This document shows, in pieces, positions 1 to 9,879 of a DNA stretch of 64,000 bases. The stretch comes from Melieria omissa (taxonomy: Eukaryota; Arthropoda; Insecta; Diptera; Ulidiidae), in the NCBI GenBank assembly GCA_963971225.1, contig OZ020268.1, positions 15,911,032 through 15,975,031 of the forward strand, given 5' to 3'. The notes beneath the pieces were generated by a model, which saw only the letters and a program-made list of their open reading frames with translations, searched no databases and was not told the origin of the DNA. A program made the translations under genes and the position numbers. Each line of letters begins with the position of its first letter. Position 1 is the stretch's first letter.

Positions 1-1183
1 TTGGGTGTGTTGGTGTGGTTTACATAAACACACATGGCGCTGCTTTTCTCTCATCTCGTACGTGTCGTTTGTGTGCTTAGTTCGATTCCCACGTTGCTTC
101 TCTTATTGTTGTTGTTTATTTTTTACTGCTCGCTCTTGGCATAGTTGGACAAATTTAGAATGACTGATAGGTGCTGTTAGCATCACTTGTTGTTTTGAAA
201 TATTCAGGATGTGACATTGAGTCAAAAGCAACAGTTGTCCTTTCGCCGCTGCAAACGTGTCAAATACAAAATTCGATTAATTTTCACAACCAAACAAGCA
301 AACCCGAATGCAAATTCAATGCAAATTCACAAAAACATTTTCGCAACAAAATAAATAAGAAATATTTTGCAAACAAAACGTCACACATGACTTTGTGGGG
401 ATTTTTTGTTGTGGTATTTACTACAAATTTCGGATAACGCCGTCGCCGACTAGCGATCGCTGTTGCCAATAATTGAAATTTATTGTTCCCAATAGTTTAT
501 TGTTCCCAATAATTGAAATTTAGTTGAGGGAAATCGTGACGAGGTCTTTGGTGGAAATTATGAAAGTTATGAGAAAAAATTAAATAAAAATTGTTTTTTT
601 TTTGATAGTGAAAATTCGCAGGAATCATATTTGAAATCATAAAGTGTTTCTAATAACAAATTGAGTTCGTAGCGCCCGTAAATGTTGTCGAGCAAATCCA
701 TTACCTTAAATAATATGAATGAATACTTACATATTTTACTTAAAAGTTCTTAATCTGAATCCCAAAGCAATTTGTACGATTTTGATTTACTTACTTACTT
801 CTACTACTTTACTTGCTTACTTCTTTGTCAATAATAAAAGAAGCAGAAGTAAATCGATTCTTCTTTGTAGGACTGTGCGATCTCTTTGTCATAAAACTTT
901 TAATCAATTCGCTCACAAATTCATACACAATTCATTCAATATCATAAGCGATTTAGCCGTTTTAATGAAGTAATAGCATTGCACTTTCTGTTTCTTTCGA
1001 TATTGGACTCATGAGTGCCTACTTTGACGAACATTTAAAACTATCAAAATACCCAAAAACTATTCTTTATGCATTATTACAAAAGCTTCAGGTGTTTACG
1101 TTTTTTACTTGCTGAGAATAATTTTTCCAATACGGTGCGTATGAGTAACATTAATTGACACGGTATGCGAAATATTGTACTCT
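1..1183. other. AT-rich sequence, no gene seen
   Basis: Only short chance ORFs occur. A small direct repeat (TTTATTGTTCCCAATA and its neighbour) lies at about 470-520. No splice-supported coding sequence is visible. Confidence 0.6.
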
Positions 1184-1519
1184 GACCATATGAGCAGCCG
1201 CCGTAGCTCAGCTGGCTAGTGCGTTGGGCTGCTTGAACCCAGGTTCAAGACTCCGTTGCTGCTCACATCGAAAAGAAAGAAAAACAAAAATTTTTCTTTC
1301 GGCGGCTGTCCTCTCAGCAGGAAATGGCAAAGCTCTGAGAGTAAAAATTGCCTATGAAAAAACTCCCAACTTTCCGTTCGGAATCGGCATCAAACTGTAG
1401 GTCCTTTCAAACCTTGAAAAAATTCACACGCACAACATGGATGGTTGCGGGTAACTAAGCCTTAGTCTCGTAATCGGACTGTCGTGCCAGTCAAGAAGAA
1501 GAAGAAGACCATATGAGCA
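1184..1519 (+). mobile_element. tRNA-derived SINE with 13-bp target duplication
   Basis: The body is 1197-1506, flanked by perfect copies of GACCATATGAGCA at 1184-1196 and 1507-1519. The head carries a pol III A box, TAGCTCAGCTGG (1204-1215), and a B box, GGTTCAAGACT (1242-1252), in a degenerate tRNA context. The middle (about 1318-1412) contains CCGTTCGGAATCGGCAT and AACTGTAGGTCC, also present in the LINE fragment at 58824-59217. The 3' end is an AAG repeat. A tRNA head, a LINE-like domain, a simple tail and a perfect duplication together define a SINE, fairly young by its intact flanks. Confidence 0.88.
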
Positions 1520-2285
1520 TTTGACCACATGAAGCTTACTGCAAATCCGTGAACTCTCCCTAAGTAGGCAGCACTTCTCGGCTTTCTTTCCATTTCCTTA
1601 ATCGAAATGACGATTTAATAATAGTTAGTGATAGTTTTATTTAACATTTTTAGGATATTACCGAATCTGCTGCGCACATCCGAACGCTCCGTTGAGCTCC
1701 ATTTTATGCTTCGCAAATTTTCAATGACTTCCACATCGTTGTCCAGTTGACTGCTTTTTGACTGGTTTTGCGTGTCAGCAATCAAAAATTTCATGAGCCG
1801 TTTTTCTTCCGCGGACACGTTGCGAGTGCGCCCGACAAGCACATTGAAAAAAATTAAATTTGCTACTGCACATGCGATAGCACACCGTTGGGTGTGGCAT
1901 TTTGGCGCTGTTGCATAAATATTCTTTTGTTCTTATATTGCGTTTTATTTTTCACATATTTCCATGAGTGACAGGACACAATGTAAATTGAATTAAATAT
2001 CACTGCTGGCATGCAAATGTTGTCGCCATAACAGGCGCAATCGGGTGGAAGTGAAATATTACAAATATTGTTTTGTTTTTGTAATTTCATTAAACACCTT
2101 TGCAACTGAATATAACAATGTAGCATTGTTTCATTTAAATTTTTGATGGAATTTTATATTTTAATCAAAAAGCTAAAATTGTTTTCTATGGAAAAATTAA
2201 ACGGGTCTCGTATGTACTACAATTTTCGACATAGTTGAGTGGCAGGTTTTAATTTACGAATCTATATGAGAAAACTAGAGATGCA
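1520..2285. other. No gene seen
   Basis: AT-rich spacer between the SINE and a small palindromic element. Two minus-strand ORFs of 75 and 87 codons lack any recognisable domain and I do not call them. Confidence 0.55.
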
Positions 2286-2375
2286 TTAACCCTTTCCGTC
2301 ATGAACATAAACCCGTTCTGTATGAATTGTATGGGCTGTAGTCCAATATATTGGACATTATGACTGAAAGGCTAC
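2286..2375. mobile_element. Possible miniature TTAA-type element with central palindrome
   Basis: TTAA at 2286-2289 is followed by CCCTTTCCGTCAT. The other end, near 2372, reads GCCTTTCAGTCAT when reverse-complemented, giving imperfect terminal repeats about 80 bp apart. A perfect 16-bp palindrome (GTCCAATA and its complement) sits at 2341-2356. The right-hand TTAA is missing or mutated (CTAC), so the call is tentative. Confidence 0.35.
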
Positions 2376-2837
2376 GAGCAGCTAAATGGATGTAGATAAC
2401 TTAATAGCTTAAGACCTGCTTAACTGCGTGGATACAACTCAAGTATAGTTGAGAAAAACTAAACTGAGACAAGCCAAATGATTATAACTGAGTGACAACT
2501 GATTAGAGACAACGCAACGCAGTGAAGTCAAGTTGAGTTGAGAAACATAGTTGAGCGCTACATATGAAATGTAATTAAACCGATTAGGAATACCTTTACT
2601 GACATGTACACTAATTCATACTAAAAATTATTTTTTACTAAATAAATACAACCCAACTGAGCCGAGGGGAAGACAATTTAAATAAGTAAGGAAAAACATC
2701 TCAGCTGAACGAGCCAACTCCATACAAAACAATACAGTAGAAGTAATATAATTTATCTGATTTATATTGTAATACATAACGAGTATCTTATGGAATGGAA
2801 TTATGCCTTATGGAAATGCGGAAATATTACAAATAAG
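2376..2837. other. No gene seen
   Basis: AT-rich spacer with scattered AACTGAG and GTTGAG words but no clear repeat structure. Confidence 0.55.
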
Positions 2838-3581
2838 TATCAGGTGTACAACTTTGCTTCCGCCGTTTTCCAAAAGGCGGCTGTACCGGCTGAGGCTGGT
2901 TGAAATACATAGATGGTAATGCCTTTAAAGTGAGTGTGGACAGTACCTAACGAATTGTCATCGCCGTTTCAGTGACAGTTGTTCTTGTTTTCGTATTATT
3001 CACGCTCGAAAATGTCCGTTTATGTGCCCAATTCTCGCCATTTGCGGGAAGTTTTACTTTTCTGTTACAATTCGAAAAAAAATGCAGCTGAAGCGCATCG
3101 AATGCTCTCAGAAACTTACGGTGATGCTGCTCTGAGTGAAAGAACGTGTCGGGAGTGGTTTCAACGTTTTAAAAATGGAAGAGCGACATGACAAAGTCAT
3201 CCTCCAACACGACAATGCTCGGCCTCACGTCGCAAAAGTGGTCAAAAAGTACCTGGAAACGCTGAAATGGGAAGTCTTGCCCCACCCGCCGTATTCCCCA
3301 GATGTCGCCCCTTCTGACTTCCACCTATTCCGTTCGATGGCACACGGCCTGGCAGATCAACATTTTCAATCCTTCGAAGAATTGGAAAAATGGATTGCTT
3401 CATGGATAGCGTCAAAAGAGGACTCCTTTTTTCGAGCCGGGATCCGAAAATTGCCTGAAAGATGGGAGAAAGTTGTCGCTAGCGACGGACAATACTTTGA
3501 ATAATACATCTGTAAGCACTTTTTCGCAATAAAGCTTTTAATTTTGGAAAAAACGGCGGAAGCAAAGTTGTACACCTGATA
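2838..3581 (+). mobile_element. Internally deleted mariner element (740 bp)
   Basis: The body is 2840-3579 with TA duplications at 2838-2839 and 3580-3581. Terminal inverted repeats of about 32 bp begin TCAGGTGTACAACTTTGC at both ends. At roughly 740 bp against about 1.3 kb for a full mariner, it has lost its centre. The family is distinct from the other two mariners in this window by both terminal sequence and protein. Confidence 0.9.
3012..3504 (+). pseudogene. Mariner transposase pseudogene, centre deleted
   Basis: The first part, from ATG 3012, reads MSVYVPNSRHLREVLLF... and ends in WFQRFKNG, the N-terminal helix-turn-helix half of a mariner transposase. It then runs into a stop near 3191. 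In another frame the C-terminal half follows. It has HDNARPH, the second catalytic Asp, and then VAPSDFHLF, the third, with exactly 34 residues between the two Asp. This is the D34D spacing of mariner. The first catalytic Asp region is deleted at about 3170-3190, so no active enzyme can be made. Confidence 0.88.
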
Positions 3582-3906
3582 TTTTATTTATTCTTTAATA
3601 TAACAAATACTTACGCCAACTTGCTGGTGGCCACATCGAATCCATGCAGTAAAAGCAGTTCATATTCCATTTTTTTAATTAATCAAAACTTTTGCATTTT
3701 CTTTTTCAAATATATTCACTTTTATTTGTATTTGATTTTAAATTGAATTAGTTTTCTGCATGTTTAACATTTGAATAGAGTCAATATATATGCGAAAGTG
3801 TTCCAGTTTGAACAAACACCTCGCCGTACCTGTGTGACTGTGTGTGTGTACTTGGTTTGAATATTTGTTGGATTTTTGTTTGCTTATTGCTGGAAATATA
3901 GCATAC

Positions 3907-3945
3907 TTATGTATGTATGTATGTATGTATGCATGTATGTATGTA
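3907..3945. repeat. (TATG)n microsatellite
   Basis: About nine TATG units with one C interruption. Confidence 0.9.
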
Positions 3946-4033
3946 AACTGTTGCTTGAAAGCTTAACAACTTTGCTCTTTTGGCAATGCCAAAAGTAAGT
4001 ATTTATGTATATCAATATGCGATGTGTTATAGT

Positions 4034-4063
4034 GGTGTGTGTGTGTGTGTGTGTGTGTGTGTG
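4034..4063. repeat. (GT)n microsatellite
   Basis: Fifteen uninterrupted GT units. Confidence 0.95.
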
Positions 4064-4770
4064 GATAACATTAGCTTAAGTAGCTTGCCTCAGTTGAGAT
4101 ATTTGAAAAACTTCATAATTCTTATATGCAATTCTTGGGGCTCACAAGAATTACCGCAAATCGTTAAAGTAATGTATATAAAAAACATAAATGTAACATT
4201 CAATAAATCAACCAACCATCAGTCGATCATCACTTGATTTGTTAGTTTTATCTTAGATATACATACATACATATATATATGTATGTGGGTGTATATCGTA
4301 TGTAGCACACAATAGTTTTAAATGGATTATTAGTAACAATTTTTTTTTAATGGATATCCGTTTCAGTAGTAATTAAAAACTGTATTTTTGTGTTTTATTT
4401 AAGTGTAACTGTAAAGTTTAGCGCACGATTAGCCGTTTAACCATATTTGTTCACAAGACTCAGCGCATAACTTGAAAAGATATTGAAATGTTCTTGAAGT
4501 ATGATGAGAGCAAGAAAAAAATTTAATAGTCGGCCACCTCAACTTGAGACGTTGCTATAAATCATTGCATTTTGAATGAATACGGTTTTCAAATCAGCTC
4601 AAAATCAGCCTGTAATTGAAGTCATCTTTCTCATCTACTCTTCGTCCAGTTTTGATCTTATTTCCGGAATCAAGCCAAAGTAAACTGAAGTTCGTCAAAA
4701 ATACTAACGAATATAAACGCAATATCGTCTAAGCCTCACTGGTTATATTTTACAACAAAATGAGAACATT

Positions 4771-5628
4771 TACTACTGTGAGCAAAATATAGTAAGACTT
4801 TTTAATTAAAATTTCCCGCGGAACCCCATTCGCCGAAATATTTTTTTTCTAGATTGGTATGACTCTCATTGACATCTGTTCCAAATATCACATCAAAATA
4901 ATCATTAGTGTTTAGTAGACGCTTGTCTTTTTGAAGTACAAAAAGTGCATTCGGCGATTTTTACAATGAGTGAAATTATTCAACAAAGAAGCTCCATTAA
5001 ATTTTGTGTGTGGAATAAAATTGTTGGTGCCGAAACATTCAGAAAAGGCCTTCGGTGATAATTGAATGTCGCGAGCAAGTGTTTTAGATTGGTACAAATG
5101 TTCAAAGAGCGTCGAGAACACGTTGACGACAAACCACGTCCAGGACGACCATTAACATCAACTGATGATCAATACGTCCTTACCTTACTGGCATCGTTGG
5201 AATATCGGAAGGATCAGTGAAAACCATTTTAAAAGATAATTTAGGCCTAAGAAAAGTGAAAGCACGATTTGTTAAAAAAAAAAAAAAATTGATTCTTCGT
5301 GAGTTTTTCGCCAAAAATTGAACCAATATCGTTCCACAGCCAACGTATTCGCCTGATTTAGCTCCGTGTGACTTCTGGCTGTTCAGCAAACTCAAACCAC
5401 CGCTCCGGGGAAACCGTTTTGAGTCAATTGAGGACATTAAACGTGAATCGCTACGCGCATTGAAGGCTATTCCGAAAATTGACTTTAACAACTGTTTCGA
5501 GGATTGTAAAAAACGTTGGCACAAGTGTATTGGGACCGGGGAGATTACTTTAAGGGGACGAAATAGATTTGGAAGAATAAATAAAGAATTTTATGAACAA
5601 AGTCTTACTATTTTTTGCCACAGTAGTA
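4771..5628 (+). mobile_element. Second internally deleted mariner (854 bp)
   Basis: The body is 4773-5626 with TA at 4771-4772 and 5627-5628. The inverted ends begin CTACTGTG, continue GCAAAAWATAGTAAGACTTT, and differ by single-base changes. Terminal sequence and protein differ from the 2838 element, so this is a separate family. Confidence 0.88.
4966..5570 (+). pseudogene. Second mariner transposase pseudogene
   Basis: It opens MSEIIQQRSSIKFCVWNKIVG and is broken by an early TGA. The next frame gives pieces of the N-terminal DNA-binding region, with VGISEGSVKTILKDNLGL recognisable near 5192-5250. An A-rich junction at about 5272-5288 marks an internal deletion. After it, a frame reads PTYSPDLAPCDFWLF, the segment with the third catalytic Asp. 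The segments with the first and second catalytic Asp are absent. It cannot encode an active transposase. Confidence 0.82.
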
Positions 5629-7835
5629 TGTAATATTGCATGAAAGAAAAAAAGTTTTGACTAAATACGAAGCTCATCATTAAAAAATTAAACCGTCTCA
5701 AGTGGATAAGAGAACATTTACTTCCAACTATGTAAAAAGACATCAAGTGAAAATGCGACTGTGTTAGTTGGATATGGAAGTAGTCTACAAAGTATTAATA
5801 ATTCCTCTTACAAGCCGAAGCAGGTAGCTTTCATAGAGCTAACGGGCGACATGTTGGCTTATCTGGTTCAAACTTTCTCAGCTACAATGCACAGGTTCAC
5901 CTTCAACGCTCTTAAATTGCTTCATATATATAATTCATATATATCTTTAAAAACTTCAAAAACGATGCTAAGTGTTTAGTGGAAGCTAAACAAATGCTTC
6001 AAAATATTCGAAACTTCAGGCTGAGCCTATGAACAAATACAGCCAGAAAGTACGCGTGCGCAAAAGTTTCCGCCGTAAGTACGACTGCATGGATTTGCGC
6101 AACAAGCAATTTCCACCAACGTTAAGTTGTGAGTAATGTGTTGTTACATGTTGACAGTTTGCTACTCAAAAATCTGAATAATATTTCGAGCAAAGATTTT
6201 TGTAGTTTGTTGCGTTTGTTGCAATGTTTTGTTACTATTTTATAACAAGTCATATTTTCTTCATTTAGTTTTTAAATATTTTTTTAGTTGATAATATTTA
6301 AGTCACAACAATATTCTCTTTTTGTTTCATGGAGAAATTCGCATTTTCATTTTCATCGTTTAGGAAACTAATGCAGTTCTTAAAATTCTGAGCTTAAGTA
6401 ATTCTTATATTTAATATGCTCTCCACTGATTCATCGAAAACTTAGCGACTAAATGCTTGGCACATAAAATAACTCTTTCTTGTTGTTGTTCTTCAAACTT
6501 ACTGCTGCTATTCGTATAAAATGATACAACGCGCACACGCCTCTTCCTAACGTCCTAACTAATGATACAGTACACAAATTTAGTAAAAATTCTAATCGTA
6601 GTTGGTTAAGCGCGTCCCGATCGCAAACTGATCCGCCGAATTATATATAGTTTAGCGACGCCACACAATGTACACAATGAGAAAATCGTATGCACATATT
6701 TTCTTTACAAACATTTCATTTGATATTAACATTTACCAACAAATACAATAAAGGTATTCATGAACTGTTGGAACCGCTCTGGAAAAAGTGTAAAATAATT
6801 CAATACCAACTGGTTCTGCTCTTCTGCTTTTCTAAACAAAATCTTTTAGTTGATTTTCAGAGCACATTTGTGAGACTCAGCAGGCGTAACCTGGCAAATT
6901 TTGTGGTAATGCCACATTGTTGATTTGTGTCGCCGCTTTTAGCGCTTTTCCCAGAGCAATTGTCACGCGTCCTGGCTGCCACAAATTTTATTTAATTTAG
7001 CTAAACATTTAACATTAATCTTATATAATTTGTAAAAACATTCAATAGAAATTTTGTATAAATTTAATCTACGTGTTGCGGATTTTGGCTAAAACATTGA
7101 TACTTACAAAACGCTCAACAGAAAACCAATATTTATACAATTAGTGTCTGTCAACGGGACAAAAATCGCGTCTGCCACGAGCTGCTCAAAAGTTACTTGC
7201 ACATTTTTCGGTATAAAAAGTTTGATTCGTCTCTTATTTAGTGGTTTGTTTGTTTGTTGATTTTCTGTGTGTGTGTGTGTGGATGTGACAAAGCGTCTTA
7301 GAATTTCCATTTTTCACTTGATGCCATTAGCTGGGCTGCCCGCCGGCACTTCTCGTTGATTTTGCGGAGCAGAAGCTCAAAAGTACAAAAATAGTTTTGC
7401 TCGGCTCATCGGTCCCGTCTTAATTCATACCATGAACAGGTATGCGTACAAATGCAAAAATATGCCAGATTTAATACAATATTTTCAATTTGTTTAACTG
7501 CATTCAGGCTGTTTGCTCTACTTTAGTTTGTGTTTAGATAAGTTTTACTTAATGCATTGTACATAGGTTATTTGCTGTTGCACTGTGCCACACTTAACGG
7601 GCTTAACGGCTAAAATTCTTTTGCGTTTAAAATTCTTCTCTAAGCCTACATGCGAAATGCTAAAGCTTATTCCAAACCATCGTTGTTGATGCGATCCAAG
7701 TGTGAGGCTTCAATTTTCAGTGTTTCAGCACTTAAGTTTTGAACTTTATTTACTTTCCAGTTGTAGATTAGCTAATCTTTCTTTACATGAGACGTTGTTT
7801 TGGTGTTTTGAAGATTTTAGGAAATTTGCATTGAA
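5629..7835. other. Region 3' of the GPCR gene, no firm gene
   Basis: AT-rich throughout. A short basic ORF at 6029-6139 is listed separately. A GT run lies at 7266-7281. Some of the part near 7.3-7.8 kb could be additional 3' UTR of the receptor if the first poly(A) signal is skipped. Confidence 0.5.
6029..6139 (+). other. Short basic ORF, 36 codons, unknown
   Basis: The ORF starts MNKYSQKVRVRKSF and is rich in Lys and Arg. It is preceded by an acceptor-like CTTCAG at 6014-6019 and contains a strong donor-like GTAAGT at 6074-6079, so a 54-nt exon at 6020-6073 is conceivable. I do not recognise the peptide and there is no further coding context on either side. Confidence 0.15.
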
Positions 7836-8225
7836 TTTATTTTAATATTATACAAATATTAGCAACGTTTTTGTGTGATCTCAAACTCAACGCATCATTA
7901 TTCATAGCAAAACTTCATTTAGAAAACTTGTCTGATGGAACCTCATAGGTCTATTGTGCGTGCTTAAACGTTGACTAGTCTTCCCGCCTATGCTTAAATT
8001 TAACTGCCTTAGCAGAAATTTAATCACCGATCCAACCTCTCTACACCTCTTTGAAATATCTCTCGACCTCATGTCCTCTAATTCACTCCCGTTGACCTTA
8101 AGTGTTGAACGCAGAAAATTGCCGCACATACACTGGTCCAATTCCCCTTTCTCTCTCGTAAATTTCACCCGCACACTGCAATTCCAATATGGACTCGTCA
8201 TCACTTACCCCTGCGTCGCGACAAT
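7836..8225 (-). other. Probable 3' UTR of the GPCR gene
   Basis: This is the stretch immediately after the stop codon on the minus strand. The first AATAAA in transcript direction is at 7836-7841, overlapping an ATTAAA, about 385 nt after the stop. No cleavage site can be fixed from sequence and more AATAAA-like hexamers follow (for example near 7745), so the end is provisional. Confidence 0.35.
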
Positions 8226-9879
8226 TCACAGCTCCGCGAAAATGTTCTCCCTGAAGTCGAGCTCCGGGTGCGCCGAGTGCGACGAGCCGTGGCTGTAGTC
8301 GCGCGATTTCATTGAGCTGCGCGCCGACGACGAGAAGCTCGACGTGCGGCCGCCACTGCTGCGTCGCATACGATTCTCGATCACAGACATTTTGGTCAAC
8401 GGCTGCGTGGGGTCAAGCTCGCCGAAGGCGCCCGCTATCAGATCGCTGCCGTTCAGCGAGTTGAAGCTGTCGCGCTTGGAGGCGCGATGCGAGCCCTGGC
8501 TGTGGTGCGACGACTTGCGGCTGAGGCGCCGCGAGTACTGGTACTGATACGCTGCTGTAGGCGTTATGGGCGGCGCTGAGTTGGGCATGGGCACAGCATT
8601 GCTGCTGCCCGGCGTGTACTTGTCGAAGAAGTCCGGCGGCACCTCCTCGTCCATGCCGACGTCGATGCCGCTGCTAACGCCGCCCACACTGTCGTCGTCG
8701 TCGTGTGGCAGCGCCAGCATGCGTCCAGCGTCGTCTTCGTTCAGCGTCGACGCGACGCTGTAGCCCTCGTTGCTGCTGCCCGTCTGAAGCGGATCGCTGC
8801 CCAGCGGCATGGTCGTGCATACCGTTTGCTGCGTGTCCTTGGCCGAGGCCGTGGAGACGGTCGTCGCTTGCGACTTGTCGTAGGAGTAGGGGTCGAGCTT
8901 GGGCTTGGGCGAGCGCTGGTAGATCTTGTCGATGTCGGGCAGGCGGCGGCGCTCGCCCGACAAGCGCACCGTCTCGCCGAGCTTCTCGCGCTCCATCATC
9001 TCCTGTAGGTCCATGCTGCGTTCGCGTTCCAGCAAATCGATGATCTCCAGGTCGCGCTCCAGCGTGCTGGCCGAATCCATCTGCGAGAAGGAGCTGCAGT
9101 CGCTGAACGACATATCCTTGTGGCGCAGCGACGACTGCCCGCTGGCGCTCCACTTCTTCGGGTAGTAGGGCGCGCCGTTGCCGTTTGCCACAATCATGCC
9201 GCTCACGATAGATGAGTCCTCGCCGTCGCCAAAGTTGCTGGCGCCACCATCGTCCAGCAGCGTGCTGTTACCGTTGCAGTATGTGGACGAGGTCATGTTC
9301 GAGCAGGAGTTGTCCAGCGAGCCCAGCGTCAGCTTGCGCGCAGCACTGGGCGCACTCGGTTCGCCGCCACTCTCCCGACGGCTGCTCAGGCTGCCGCTCT
9401 TCGGTTGACGCGCCGGCACGCCACTGCCCGCTGCCTTGCTTTTGCCATCGGATATGACTTTAATCTTCACATCATTCTTCTTCACACGCGCATTCTTGCT
9501 CAGCTGCTTGGCCGCGCCCGCGCCCCCACTCGACGCCACGCAACCCGACAGCTTATCGCGGCCATGCCGGCTGCCGTTGTGATGCTGCTGCTGGTGCTGC
9601 TGCTGGTGCTTGGCCGCTCTCAGCAGCTCCTGGCGCGTCACCAGCGCCGTGCCGATGGCGGTGCTGCCGCAAACACCATTTCCGAACTCGTCCCCATTCA
9701 CTATTATGGACGTGGCCTGTGTGGTGTTTGTGTTTTCGTCCTTTTCGATGGAGTCCTCGCGGGAGCTGGGCGAGTGGCCGCCGCCGCCACCCTCACCACC
9801 GTCGCCACTGCTGCCGCGCGACTTGTGCAAATGCTTCGACGAGAGGCGAAAATAGCCTCGAAGACGCTCCTGCTCCGTC
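8226..9879 (-). CDS. GPCR coding exon 6: long cytoplasmic tail and stop
   Basis: This exon encodes residues 467-1016 and ends in TGA at 8226-8228. The acceptor is CGCGGCAG before GACGGAGC; the split codon is AGG (Arg466). The tail begins TEQERLRGYFRLSSKHLHK, a basic amphipathic stretch that could act as a displaced helix 8. It continues with a Gly-rich acidic patch, a short Gln/His run (about 557-567), Lys-rich RVKKNDVKIKV (about 597-607) and many Ser. The most ordered-looking part is about 739-791: an Asp/Glu/Arg-rich, Met- and Leu-spaced helix containing ERERSMDLQEMMEREK. SPKPKLDPYSYDK follows. The C-terminus is DFRENIFAEL. The exon is much more GC-rich than its surroundings. Confidence 0.9.

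Larger units (their letters stand above)
3582..4770. other. Spacer with microsatellites
   Basis: It contains a TATG tetranucleotide run at 3907-3945 and a GT run at 4034-4063. No gene is seen. Confidence 0.7.

Noticed and set aside
1197..1270. Functional tRNA gene
   Set aside because: A and B boxes are present, but the D stem and anticodon loop do not pair properly and the sequence continues into a SINE body with a target duplication.
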